Positions 34,337 through 42,704 of a stretch of 64,000 nt of DNA are shown in pieces (position 1 is the first letter of the stretch; every line of letters starts with the position of its first letter). A program made the position numbers and the translations under genes. The DNA comes from an uncultured Clostridium sp. (GTDB taxonomy: Bacteria; Bacillota; Clostridia; Lachnospirales; Lachnospiraceae), in the NCBI GenBank assembly GCA_900539185.1, contig UQBG01000001.1, forward strand, positions 124,001 through 188,000. The letters run 5' to 3'. Below the pieces are notes generated by a model. That model searched no databases, was not told the DNA's origin, and worked only from the letters and a program-made list of their open reading frames with translations.

Positions 34337-35257
34337 ATGAGTAAAACAATTGAAGACTTAATTTCCCAAGTGGCTGCTTGTCCTAAGAAAAAATTATCCG
34401 TAGCTGTTGCTCAGGATGATGCTGTCCTGGAGGCTGTACGTGCTGCGAAAGAAAAGAACATCGCAGATTCTATTCTGGTTGGTGACGAAGACAAGATTCG
34501 TGCTATCGCAGCCAACATGAACATGGATCTGACAGACTATGAGATCGTCGATGTAAAGGATCCGATCGAGGCTGCTACAAAGGCTGTTGAACTGGTTCAT
34601 AACGGTGACGCAGATATGTACATGAAGGGTCTGATCGATACCAAGGATTTCTTAAAGAGTGTATTAAATAAAGAAGTTGGTCTTCGTACCGGCAAGCCAT
34701 TATCCCATGTATGTGTATTCGAAGTACCGGGATATGACCGTCTGCTCTTCTTCACCGATGTAGCATTTATTCCATATCCAACATTGGAGGACAAGGTTGG
34801 CATTATCAACAATACAGTAGAGGTTGTACATGCCTGCGGTATCCCGAATCCAAAGGTAGCACCTCTGGCTGCTGTCGAGGTTGTGAATCCAAAGATGCCG
34901 GTTACAGTTGAGGCTGCCGAGTTAACAAAGATGAATGAAGAAGGAAAGATCACCGGTTGTATCGTAGATGGTCCCCTCTCCTTTGATCTGGCCCTGGATC
35001 CGGAGGCCGCTAAGCATAAGGGTGCCGAAGGCAGAAAGATCGTGGGCGATGCAGATGTATTCTTATTCCCGGATATCCACGCCGGCAACATCACATACAA
35101 GTGTCTGGTTCACACCTGCAATGTAAAGAACGGTAATATCTTAACCGGAACAAAGGCTCCTGTTATCTTAACCTCCCGTTCCGACAGCTTCGAAGTAAAG
35201 GTAAACTCTATCGCTTTGGCCGCTGTTGTTGCAGAATCTATGAAAAATAATCAGTAA
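34337..35257 (+). CDS. ptb: Phosphate butyryltransferase
   Basis: 306 residues, normal for phosphotransbutyrylase, which swaps CoA for phosphate on butyryl-CoA. The protein has the phosphate acetyl/butyryl transferase fold, with the blocks ADMYMKGLIDTKDFLKSVLN, FPDIHAGNI and CIVDGPLSFDLAL. GAGGTG leads the ATG. It is followed by butyrate kinase, 19 bases downstream, which fixes the butyryl rather than acetyl assignment. The thl-crt-hbd-bcd-etf operon that makes the substrate lies about 5 kb away on the other strand. Confidence 0.94.
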   Translation: MSKTIEDLISQVAACPKKKLSVAVAQDDAVLEAVRAAKEKNIADSILVGDEDKIRAIAANMNMDLTDYEIVDVKDPIEAATKAVELVHNGDADMYMKGLIDTKDFLKSVLNKEVGLRTGKPLSHVCVFEVPGYDRLLFFTDVAFIPYPTLEDKVGIINNTVEVVHACGIPNPKVAPLAAVEVVNPKMPVTVEAAELTKMNEEGKITGCIVDGPLSFDLALDPEAAKHKGAEGRKIVGDADVFLFPDIHAGNITYKCLVHTCNVKNGNILTGTKAPVILTSRSDSFEVKVNSIALAAVVAESMKNNQ

Positions 35258-35276
35258 TCAAGGAGGCTATTAAACT

Positions 35277-36350
35277 ATGTCATATAAGATTTTAATTATT
35301 AATCCTGGTTCTACTTCTACCAAGATCGGTGTGTTTGAGGATGAAACACAGGTAATGGAAGCAACTCTTCGTCACTCTACGGAGGAGATTGCCCAGTACG
35401 CTTCTATCATTGACCAGAAAGACTTCCGTAAGGACGTTATCCTGAATGCTCTGGCTGAGAATGCAATCGATCTGAAGTCTATCAATGTAGTTGTTGGTCG
35501 TGGTGGTCTGTTAAAGCCAATCCCTGGCGGTACCTATGCTACTTCCGATGCTCTGATCGAGGATCTGAAGATTGGTAAGCAGGGACAGCATGCATCCAAT
35601 CTGGGCGGTATTCTGGCAAAAGAAATTGCTGCTGAGATCGGTGCAAACATTCCATCCTTTATCGTAGATCCGGTCGTTGTAGATGAGTTAGCTCCGGTTG
35701 CCCGTTTTTCCGGTCATCCTGAGATGCCTAGAATCAGTATCTTCCATGCATTAAACCAGAAAGCAGTTGCAAAGCGTTATGCAAAGGAAACCGGCAAGGC
35801 ATATGAGGATCTGAATCTGATTGTTGTTCATATGGGTGGCGGTGTATCTGTCGGTGCACACAAGAATGGTAAGGTTATCGATGTAGCAAATGCTCTGGAC
35901 GGCGATGGTCCTTTCTCTCCGGAACGTACCGGTGGTCTTCCAAGCGGCAGTCTGGTTCGTCTGTGCTTCTCCGGTAAATATACCGAGAAGGAAGTATCAA
36001 AGATGATCTGCGGTAACGGTGGTTTCAATGCCTATCTGGGGACCAACGATATGCGCGATGTTGTAAAGCTCGCAGAAGAAGGAAACGAAACTGCTCAGGC
36101 AGTTATGGATGCTTTCCACTATCAGTTATGTAAGGAAGTCGGTGCTATGGCGGTTGTTCTGGGTGGAAAGGTAGACCAGATCATCCTGACCGGCGGTATC
36201 GCTTATGGCAAGGTAACCGTAGATGCTATGACAAAGCAGATCGGCTGGATCAGCGGTATCACTGTATATCCTGGTGAGGACGAGCTTCTGGCTCTGGCAC
36301 AGGGTGCCCTCCGTGTTATGAACGGTGAAGAAAAAGCATTAGAGTACTAA
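35277..36350 (+). CDS. buk: Butyrate kinase
   Basis: 357 residues of the acetate/butyrate kinase (ASKHA) family. It makes butyrate and ATP from butyryl-phosphate. The phosphate-1 motif ILIINPGSTSTKIG opens the protein, and VVHMGGGVSVGAHKNG and ILTGGIAYG follow. The length fits butyrate kinase better than acetate kinase (about 400). An AAGGAGG site is present and it shares the ptb transcript. Together they form the kinase route to butyrate; no butyryl-CoA:acetate CoA-transferase gene is in the window. Confidence 0.95.
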   Translation: MSYKILIINPGSTSTKIGVFEDETQVMEATLRHSTEEIAQYASIIDQKDFRKDVILNALAENAIDLKSINVVVGRGGLLKPIPGGTYATSDALIEDLKIGKQGQHASNLGGILAKEIAAEIGANIPSFIVDPVVVDELAPVARFSGHPEMPRISIFHALNQKAVAKRYAKETGKAYEDLNLIVVHMGGGVSVGAHKNGKVIDVANALDGDGPFSPERTGGLPSGSLVRLCFSGKYTEKEVSKMICGNGGFNAYLGTNDMRDVVKLAEEGNETAQAVMDAFHYQLCKEVGAMAVVLGGKVDQIILTGGIAYGKVTVDAMTKQIGWISGITVYPGEDELLALAQGALRVMNGEEKALEY

Positions 36351-36370
36351 TTAGACTACTCAAAATACAC

Positions 36371-36417
36371 AAAAGAAGCGGTTGCTATCAAATCTATGAT
36401 AGTACCGCTTCTTTTTT
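36371..36417. terminator. Bidirectional terminator between buk and the ABC ATPase gene
   Basis: The stem AAAAGAAGCGGT, with an inner CTATCA/TGATAG stem around a 6-base loop, pairs with ACCGCTTCTTTT and runs into a T-run. The two genes converge on it, and the end of the ATPase gene overlaps its edge. Confidence 0.9.
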
Positions 36418-37078
36418 ACTCTACAAGGAGACCATCCTCTATACGAATAATGCTATCTGCTCTCGCCGCCACCTCCGGATCGTGTGTGATGACAACGATG
36501 GTTTTTCCTTCTTTATGAATCGTGTCTAATATATCCATGATTTCCATACTGGTTTTCTTGTCCAATGCACCGGTTGGTTCATCTGCAAGAATCAGTTCAT
36601 TGTCTGCCGCTAAGGCTCTTGCGATCGCGCAGCGTTGCTGCTGTCCTCCTGATATATGAACCGGCAACTTTTTTTCTAGCTCTGCAATGCCCAATAATTC
36701 CAGTTTTTCCATCACTATTTCTCTTCGTTTCTTTTTATGATATCCCTTGGCCAGCAATGGGATCTGGACATTTTCATATACCGTATAATGATTCATGAGT
36801 GCAAACTGTTGAAAAATAAAGCTTACATGTTCCTTTCGAAACCGATGAAGTTCTCCTGCTTTCAGTGCATGCACAGAAATCTCATTATAATAATACTCTC
36901 CCTTCGTTAAGGTATCCATCCCACCTAAGATATTAAGTAATGTGCTCTTTCCGGATCCCGACCGTCCCATAATCGCTATATACTCACCCTGTTCAATCTC
37001 CAGTGTAATCCCCTTAAGGGCCTCTACTGCACATTCTCCACTCGAATATACCTTACTTATCTGCTCCAGCTTTATCAC
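36416..37078 (-). CDS. ABC transporter ATP-binding protein, LolD/MacB type
   Basis: 220 residues, a single nucleotide-binding domain. Walker A is GRSGSGKS (38-45), the signature is ISGGQQQR (usually LSGGQQQR), and Walker B is LILADEPTGALD, followed by the switch histidine in VITHD. This is the MacB/LolD/FtsE type that pairs with FtsX-like permeases, two of which lie directly upstream. The start overlaps the previous stop by 4 bases (ATGA), so the proteins should be made together. The likely substrates are peptides, lipoproteins or antimicrobials. It is the last gene of a four-gene unit led by a small secreted protein. Confidence 0.9.
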   Translation of the reverse strand: MIKLEQISKVYSSGECAVEALKGITLEIEQGEYIAIMGRSGSGKSTLLNILGGMDTLTKGEYYYNEISVHALKAGELHRFRKEHVSFIFQQFALMNHYTVYENVQIPLLAKGYHKKKRREIVMEKLELLGIAELEKKLPVHISGGQQQRCAIARALAADNELILADEPTGALDKKTSMEIMDILDTIHKEGKTIVVITHDPEVAARADSIIRIEDGLLVE

Positions 37079-38322
37079 GTTTCATTTCCTCCTATCAGCT
37101 CTACCGGCGTGTATCTCTTTAATGTCACCATCGGAAGCAGCGACGATATCAGCATCATCAGCACTCCGACCGCTCCCATCTCCCATATGATCTTTTGTCT
37201 GATCATCAGTTTCAGCATATAGTACTCTGCATCTGTATAGGCGAGTATCTCCTTTGACAGAATGAGCAATATTGGAATGATAAAAATAAGTGCCAATATC
37301 AGCTTCATACTATTTTCTAATACTATAAAGCTGAGAAGATCGCCTGTCGTTGCACCATTTGCATATAGGATCCCGTATTCCGTTCTTCTACTCATTACTG
37401 TTATCGTCTGATAACATGTAACCACTATACATGCCGTGATTCCTATCACCAAAATAATCTCCAGCATATACTGTCTCCACTGCTTGAGTGAGGTCTGTAA
37501 CAGATCCAACTGTGCCCCCATGGAATCTATCTCCACTTGCATACCCTGATCTTCCGCTAACTTCAGAAGCTCCCGCTCCGCCTCTTCGAAGCTCACACCA
37601 TCCTGCAGCTCAAAGTACCACGGATAGCTCCCTGTGAACGTTGTAATGCTAATTACTGCATGGTCTCCCGGATAGGTACAATACACATCAAACTTATCCA
37701 ACATATATATATGTTCTGTCGGGAGCCGTGTTCCTCTTCTCAGTATACCGGCTACTATATAATCGTTCTCTGATGCATGCTGTGATTCTATAATGGTTCC
37801 CACCTTAATATGTCCCTGATACGCAGCGCCCAGATAAATGGGCGTATACTGCTCCAAGTCATATGCCTCCGGTGCCATTCCCTCTGCCAGCTTCAGTTGA
37901 AGCATATTCCACATCCCGGGAGACATCATCACTCCCTCATACCAGCTTTTATTTGAGGGAATCTGATAGACATGATCCCCCTGTATTTTCCTTAGAAACT
38001 GAAGTTCCTCCAGCTCTACAGGGCCATATCCATAGGAGCCTATCTCCCTCACAATCCCTTTGTCCTTCGCTGCATTTAAATATGCGTCCTCTTGTTCTAT
38101 CGTTATTAGGTCTCCCGATTCCCATTGGTTCCAAACATATCCAATCTGATCTGTATCTGTCCGGAACACCTGTCTTAGCTCTCTGTCTGCCCTTGAGCCT
38201 ACCAACGATACAAGTGCCACCAAAAGAAGTGTCACTCCCAACAGGAGCACCCCCGCCAAGACCTCACGCAAATGCATACCAATACTATCTGCACAAAACT
38301 TTATACGAACCCATATCTTCAT
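37075..38322 (-). CDS. FtsX-like ABC permease (second of two)
   Basis: 415 residues in MacB/FtsX topology: one N-terminal membrane helix (about 17-42), a large extracytoplasmic domain (about 45-275), and three C-terminal helices (near 280-305, 335-360 and 385-405) with the cytoplasmic TVMSRRTEYGILYANGAT element that contacts the ATPase. It starts one base after the upstream permease stop. The outside domain is not one I recognise. Two different permease chains with one ATPase suggests a heterodimeric mechanotransmission-type transporter. Confidence 0.82.
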   Translation of the reverse strand: MKIWVRIKFCADSIGMHLREVLAGVLLLGVTLLLVALVSLVGSRADRELRQVFRTDTDQIGYVWNQWESGDLITIEQEDAYLNAAKDKGIVREIGSYGYGPVELEELQFLRKIQGDHVYQIPSNKSWYEGVMMSPGMWNMLQLKLAEGMAPEAYDLEQYTPIYLGAAYQGHIKVGTIIESQHASENDYIVAGILRRGTRLPTEHIYMLDKFDVYCTYPGDHAVISITTFTGSYPWYFELQDGVSFEEAERELLKLAEDQGMQVEIDSMGAQLDLLQTSLKQWRQYMLEIILVIGITACIVVTCYQTITVMSRRTEYGILYANGATTGDLLSFIVLENSMKLILALIFIIPILLILSKEILAYTDAEYYMLKLMIRQKIIWEMGAVGVLMMLISSLLPMVTLKRYTPVELIGGNET

Positions 38323-38323
38323 A

Positions 38324-39466
38324 TTATTTCCCCTTTATCCCCTTCAGTGGTGTACTTCTCCATACACGTATTCCTGTTGGTGTCAATGTAATAATCAGTA
38401 TGATGAGAAATGCCAGCAACAGCCATCTTGTATTTATCAGTCCTATACGGATATCCACCCACTGTCGCTTCGTCAGTATGCAATAGAAAATCTCTAAAAC
38501 ACCCGCAATGCAGGCCGCTGCCAGCACATTTACAAGCAGTTCCTGAATCAGATACCACATAATCTGTAAAACGCTCATCCCAAAGGTCTGCATAATAGCC
38601 AGTTCCCGATGCTTCCGCTCTACCCAAAAGCGTGCAATCTGCCAACAGTTTAACAGACTGACTGCAAACGTAATTGCAAGCATATACCCTCGAATCTTAA
38701 GATATAGCTTCTGTATCCGGGCAGTCTCCGCATCCCCGGTATAATCCACCACTTCTACATCCGTTCCTAAAATCTCCATCATCTCAGTCTGTATGGATTT
38801 TACTGTTTCCTGTATATCCTGCTGATTACTGCCTATACAAATCTTCATAGTTCCTTCACTCATTCTCTTACAGAGCACCTGCTCCAGACTCGCTGTATAC
38901 CCAATCGTAATCTCTTCATCCGCTCCTGTTATATCATAGCTCCGAAAAACACCCTCTACAGGCAGATATTCCCCATACACTCGCAGAACCTCTACATTTT
39001 CTATCTGTTCTGCATATTTTTTAGCCGATTCCGTAAGAAAAACTTGTCCCTCCGGTATACTGTTTTCACCTCCGGATGCATACTGTCCATTCTCAAGACT
39101 TCGATACCATTCCTCCTGTCCGGACATTACAATATTAATCCCATGTGCCTCATTTGACTGTCCAATCTGGACAACTAAGTTATCAATATAGGTAACCGCC
39201 TCCTGCTCTGACAGCAGTTGTAGCAGCTTTTGAACTCGCTCTTTTCGATTCTGCACCTGCTCTTTATCCCAAAAATCATCCTCTGTATCTTCATTATAAA
39301 AATTAAATTCTAATACTGCTGCATTTGTATAACCACTTTCATCCTGTTTTTTCAACATCTGATTGGTCCATCCATTTAAGAGCTGATATCCATTGAGCAT
39401 AATAAAAATGGATAATCCAATTCCGATGGTGAATAACCAGAAGGCCTCCCTGTCTCTAATCCGCAT
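38324..39466 (-). CDS. FtsX-like ABC permease (first of two)
   Basis: 380 residues with the same layout as its neighbour: an N-terminal helix (FTIGIGLSIFIMLNGYQLL), a periplasm-like outside domain of about 230 residues, and three C-terminal helices. The ATPase-contact segment VERKHRELAIMQTFGMS follows the second helix. The outside domain differs from that of the partner. AGGAGG-type site upstream; the gene follows the small secreted protein gene by 47 bases. Confidence 0.8.
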   Translation of the reverse strand: MRIRDREAFWLFTIGIGLSIFIMLNGYQLLNGWTNQMLKKQDESGYTNAAVLEFNFYNEDTEDDFWDKEQVQNRKERVQKLLQLLSEQEAVTYIDNLVVQIGQSNEAHGINIVMSGQEEWYRSLENGQYASGGENSIPEGQVFLTESAKKYAEQIENVEVLRVYGEYLPVEGVFRSYDITGADEEITIGYTASLEQVLCKRMSEGTMKICIGSNQQDIQETVKSIQTEMMEILGTDVEVVDYTGDAETARIQKLYLKIRGYMLAITFAVSLLNCWQIARFWVERKHRELAIMQTFGMSVLQIMWYLIQELLVNVLAAACIAGVLEIFYCILTKRQWVDIRIGLINTRWLLLAFLIILIITLTPTGIRVWRSTPLKGIKGK

Positions 39467-39513
39467 ATTGTTTCCTCCATATGTAGAAGCGTTCTATATA
39501 TAAGTATTTAGCC

Positions 39514-39921
39514 TTAGTTTAATCTTATCTGTCTACTATCACTTCTTCCTTCGATTTCAACATACACATTTACATAACTGTTCTTATTTCGATTAATCTT
39601 AACCGTGCCTACCCGAGGTTGAGTATTCCAAAATTTTTTCTGATAATAACATACTCCATCTGCTCCAGTAATTTTAATTAATGCTGCATTTCCTTGAACA
39701 ACAGCATCCTTATCTTGTCCTAATACTCTTGCAGAATAACTAACCACACCCTTATTTTCAAACGTATCGGATACATATGTTACACCTACATTTGCATAAA
39801 CCGTACCAGATGCATTATATACATTCCAACCTTTTGATTCCCTTGGAGTTGCATAGACTGCTACTGATAACATCATACAAAGAATAGCTATCGTTATTAG
39901 AAATATCTTCTTTTTCTTCAT
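39514..39921 (-). CDS. Small secreted protein of unknown function
   Basis: 135 residues. A clear signal peptide (KKKKIF, then LITIAILCMMLSVAVYA) is probably cut after VYA, leaving about 110 residues rich in beta-forming and Asn/Val/Tyr residues (GTVYANVGVTYVSDTF, SYVNVYVEIEG). One cysteine follows in the mature part (GVCYYQKKF). I do not recognise the family. It begins the unit that continues with two FtsX permeases and the ATPase, so it is either the exported product, a sensor or a partner of the transporter. The layout recalls bacteriocin/immunity loci, but there is no sequence proof. The ATG has GGGAGG upstream. Confidence 0.65.
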   Translation of the reverse strand: MKKKKIFLITIAILCMMLSVAVYATPRESKGWNVYNASGTVYANVGVTYVSDTFENKGVVSYSARVLGQDKDAVVQGNAALIKITGADGVCYYQKKFWNTQPRVGTVKINRNKNSYVNVYVEIEGRSDSRQIRLN

Positions 39922-39968
39922 TGTATTCCTCCCATTTCATTATAGAACACCTCTATTTTCACATAAAA

Positions 39969-39998
39969 ATCATATTACTTTTCTCTGTATTTTGTCAA
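39969..39998 (-). promoter_or_regulatory. Promoter of the secreted protein-ABC unit
   Basis: A perfect -35 TTGACA (39993-39998), 18-base spacer, -10 TATGAT (39969-39974), about 45 bases before the ATG. Confidence 0.8.
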
Positions 39999-40023
39999 CT
40001 CTATTTTTTTGTAATATTGTTCT

Positions 40024-40653
40024 CTATATCCTTTCACCGTACAATAACGTTGCTCGCTTTTCATTCTCCTCCAGCATAGCTGCCATCCCGCTTAACAGTT
40101 CCTCTCCTTTTTCTGCCGTAGACTTCGGTGTGTTTAGATAATTCTGTAATAGTTTGCGGTTTTCTGCTACCTGTGCAAGCAGTTTTTTACAATCCTGCCC
40201 CTCCTCCTTCAGCGTATAGACTCCATGTGTCTGTATATCCTGTAAGGTATAGGTCTTCACACGACGATTATAGATCAATCGCACCGGTGCAGAAACCTTC
40301 ATTTCATGTGTACAATAAGATAAAAACACCCGCAGTGTTCCTATCATAAAAAATACAGATATCAGATAACAGACACCTATTGTTGTAAAGGAAAATGCAT
40401 GTCCATAAACCGAATCGCGTGTCATAAGATTTATAAATAATCCCAGGCAAAGCCACGCCACAGCGATTACCAGCCATGCCACACATGCCCAACGCAGATT
40501 TCGTATTCGATTCATTACACCGATCTGCTTTTGCTTATATACATTCTCCAGATAGTCTAACCGTTGAATGGCTCCCCCTATCTTACTTCTCACACTCGCA
40601 ATCTGCGTCTCCGGTGCTTCTTCATATTCATACGTATCAATTGAATAATTCAT
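40024..40653 (-). CDS. Two-helix membrane protein of unknown function
   Basis: 209 residues. A short acidic N terminus (YEYEEAPET) and a helical segment precede two membrane helices (about 56-75 and 90-112). About 95 cytoplasmic residues with helical, possibly coiled-coil character follow (KKLLAQVAENRKLLQNYLN). I do not recognise the family. The ATG at 40653 has GGGAGAGG just ahead; an upstream ATG at 40665 would use a poorly placed RBS. It lies between the etfA terminator and the ABC unit promoter, so it may be expressed alone or read through into the ABC unit. Confidence 0.6.
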   Translation of the reverse strand: MNYSIDTYEYEEAPETQIASVRSKIGGAIQRLDYLENVYKQKQIGVMNRIRNLRWACVAWLVIAVAWLCLGLFINLMTRDSVYGHAFSFTTIGVCYLISVFFMIGTLRVFLSYCTHEMKVSAPVRLIYNRRVKTYTLQDIQTHGVYTLKEEGQDCKKLLAQVAENRKLLQNYLNTPKSTAEKGEELLSGMAAMLEENEKRATLLYGERI

Positions 40654-40685
40654 AGCCTCTCCCATCCTTTTCTATATGTATTTTT

Positions 40686-40714
40686 ATCTTATCATATCCC
40701 GTTTCAAAATTCTA
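40686..40714 (-). promoter_or_regulatory. Possible promoter of the two-helix protein gene
   Basis: Extended -10 TGA-TAAGAT (40686-40691) with a weak -35 TAGAAT (40709-40714), starting in the T-run of the etfA terminator. Confidence 0.4.
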
Positions 40715-40764
40715 TAAAAAAAGAGTTCCTCCCAGACTGTATATCTACAGCCTAAGAGGAACTC
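40714..40764 (-). terminator. Terminator of the butyrate operon
   Basis: The outer arms GAGTTCCTC/GAGGAACTC with an inner CTGTA/TACAG hairpin are followed by seven T residues on the minus strand, about 55 bases after the etfA stop. Confidence 0.88.
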
Positions 40765-40819
40765 CGTTAAAAGGATTCTTGTATTATATTTTCGTTACTT
40801 TAGACGTTTCCGACGCTTA

Positions 40820-41890
40820 TTACTTTGCTGCCAGTTCTGCCTTGATTGCTGCTGTCAGAGCAGGAACAATCTTATTCAGATCGCCTACGATACCATAATC
40901 AGCTACATCAAAGATTGGAGCATCCTCATCCTTATTAATAGCAATGATGATATCAGACTCTTCCATACCGGCTACATGCTGAATAGCTCCGGAAATACCG
41001 ATTGCAAAGTATACATTTGGACGAACGGTCTTACCGGTCTGACCAACCTGTAATTCCTTTGGCTTCCAGCCGGAGTCTACAACTGCACGGGAGCATGATA
41101 CCTGTCCACCCAGCACTTCAGCCAGATCATCCAGGATCTTGAAGTTCTCAGCAGAACCAACACCACGTCCACCGGATACCAGAATCTTAGCGTCCATGAT
41201 ATCCTTGATATCAGACACAGCCTTAGAAATCTCTAAGATCTCAACATACTTGTTGTTTGGAGTAAAGCCCGGATTGTAGTTGATAACCTCCGCTTTTGCT
41301 CCCGGTACACGATCCAGCTTCTGCATAACACCCGGACGAACGGTTGCCATCTGAGGACGATTATCCGGACATGCGATTGTTGCGATTGTGTTACCACCAA
41401 ATGCAGGACGAGTCATCAACAACTGATTGTGCTTCTGTACCTGATTTGGAATTGGATTGATTGGGAAGTCGCCAATCTCCAGTAATGTACAGTCTGCTGT
41501 CAGACCGGTTGCTACTCTTGCAGATACAGTAGGACCTAAATCTCTACCGATTGCAGTAGCACCTACCAGCATAATCTCCGGCTTGTACTCATTAATAACA
41601 GAAGCAAGTGCATGTGCGTATGGTTCTGTTCTGTAATTCTTTAATTCTGGATCATCTACTACGATAACTCTGTCAGCACCGTACTCAGCCAGTTCGTCAA
41701 CAAGTCCTGAAACCTCTGAGCCAATCAATACTGCAGTTACCTGTGTATTTAACTTTTCAGCCAGTCTCTTTCCTTCGCCGATCAGTTCGAAAGAAATACC
41801 GCTTAACTGATTGTCTACCTGCTGTGCGAAGACAAATACACCCTTATACTTTTCCATTTCTTCTACGTTCATTGCGCCCATTTTATTCAC
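40820..41890 (-). CDS. etfA: Electron transfer flavoprotein alpha subunit
   Basis: 356 residues. With EtfB it carries FAD and pairs with butyryl-CoA dehydrogenase to bifurcate electrons from NADH to crotonyl-CoA and ferredoxin. The C-terminal FAD domain shows GGRGVGSAENF, SRAVVDSGW, the GQTGKTVRP loop, and ISGAIQH with INKDEDAPIF. The start is uncertain: the GTG at 41890 has AAGGA 6 bases upstream, while an ATG at 41881 lies further away. It is the last gene of the operon, followed by its terminator. Confidence 0.95.
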   Translation of the reverse strand: MNKMGAMNVEEMEKYKGVFVFAQQVDNQLSGISFELIGEGKRLAEKLNTQVTAVLIGSEVSGLVDELAEYGADRVIVVDDPELKNYRTEPYAHALASVINEYKPEIMLVGATAIGRDLGPTVSARVATGLTADCTLLEIGDFPINPIPNQVQKHNQLLMTRPAFGGNTIATIACPDNRPQMATVRPGVMQKLDRVPGAKAEVINYNPGFTPNNKYVEILEISKAVSDIKDIMDAKILVSGGRGVGSAENFKILDDLAEVLGGQVSCSRAVVDSGWKPKELQVGQTGKTVRPNVYFAIGISGAIQHVAGMEESDIIIAINKDEDAPIFDVADYGIVGDLNKIVPALTAAIKAELAAK

Positions 41891-41905
41891 CACTTTTCCT
41901 TATAA

Positions 41906-42691
41906 TTAAATTACGTGCTTATCTTTTAACTTGCCAACGATGTAGCTAACTGCCTCATCTGGAGAATCCGGAGTAACCTTTTCACCGGCACCCTTTCTTA
42001 CCTTATCAGAAGCCTTAGCGATCTTTGTAGGAGAACCCTTCAGACCCAGGTTTGAATCATCTACATCTACCAGATCTGCTCTGCCAAATGTTGTAATCTC
42101 AGCATTTACTGCATCAAAGATTCCACCAGGTGTCATGTATCTAGGATCATTTAACTCAGAAAGAGCAGTAACCAGACATGGCATCTTAGCCTTCAGCATA
42201 TGATATCCGTCATCATACTGACGCTTAACGATTACGCTGTCACCATCTACCTTGATCTCCTGTGCATAAGAGATAACCGGCAGTCCTAAATGCTCAGCGA
42301 TCTGTGGACCAACCTGAGCGGTATCACCATCGATTGCCTGACGACCGGTAATGATCAGATCGTAGTCTAACTTTCTTAAAGCACCTGCAATGGTAGTAGA
42401 AGTAGCCCAGGTGTCAGCACCACCCAGTACACGGTCTGTTACCAGAACACCCTTATCTGCACCCATAGCGATTGCTTCCTGAAGCACATCTGCTGCCTTT
42501 GGCAGACCCATGGTCAGAACCGTAACCTCTGCACCATACTGATCCTTTAAGCGAAGTGCTGCCTCCAGACCTGCCTTATCGTCCGGATTCATGATTGTAA
42601 GCATTGCTGCTCTATTTAATGTACCATCTGGATTGAACTGTACGCCACCCTTTGTATCAGGTACCTGCTTTATACAAACTATAACCTTCAC
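41906..42691 (-). CDS. etfB: Electron transfer flavoprotein beta subunit
   Basis: 261 residues, opening MKVIVCIKQVPDT as clostridial EtfB does. It completes the bifurcating EtfAB-Bcd complex; in this subfamily a second FAD sits in the beta subunit. Family segments include GADKGVLVTDRVLGGADTW and ITGRQAIDGDTAQVGP. It lies 13 bases after bcd and 15 bases before etfA. The operon context points to the butyrate type rather than the electron-donating ETF of aerobic fatty-acid oxidation. Confidence 0.96.
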   Translation of the reverse strand: MKVIVCIKQVPDTKGGVQFNPDGTLNRAAMLTIMNPDDKAGLEAALRLKDQYGAEVTVLTMGLPKAADVLQEAIAMGADKGVLVTDRVLGGADTWATSTTIAGALRKLDYDLIITGRQAIDGDTAQVGPQIAEHLGLPVISYAQEIKVDGDSVIVKRQYDDGYHMLKAKMPCLVTALSELNDPRYMTPGGIFDAVNAEITTFGRADLVDVDDSNLGLKGSPTKIAKASDKVRKGAGEKVTPDSPDEAVSYIVGKLKDKHVI

Positions 42692-42704
42692 GTTAAGTAC
42701 CTCC

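Noticed and set aside
39514..39921. Lactococcin 972-type bacteriocin
   Set aside because: The gene order is suggestive (small secreted protein plus ABC genes), but the mature sequence lacks the family motifs I would expect, so I left it as unknown.
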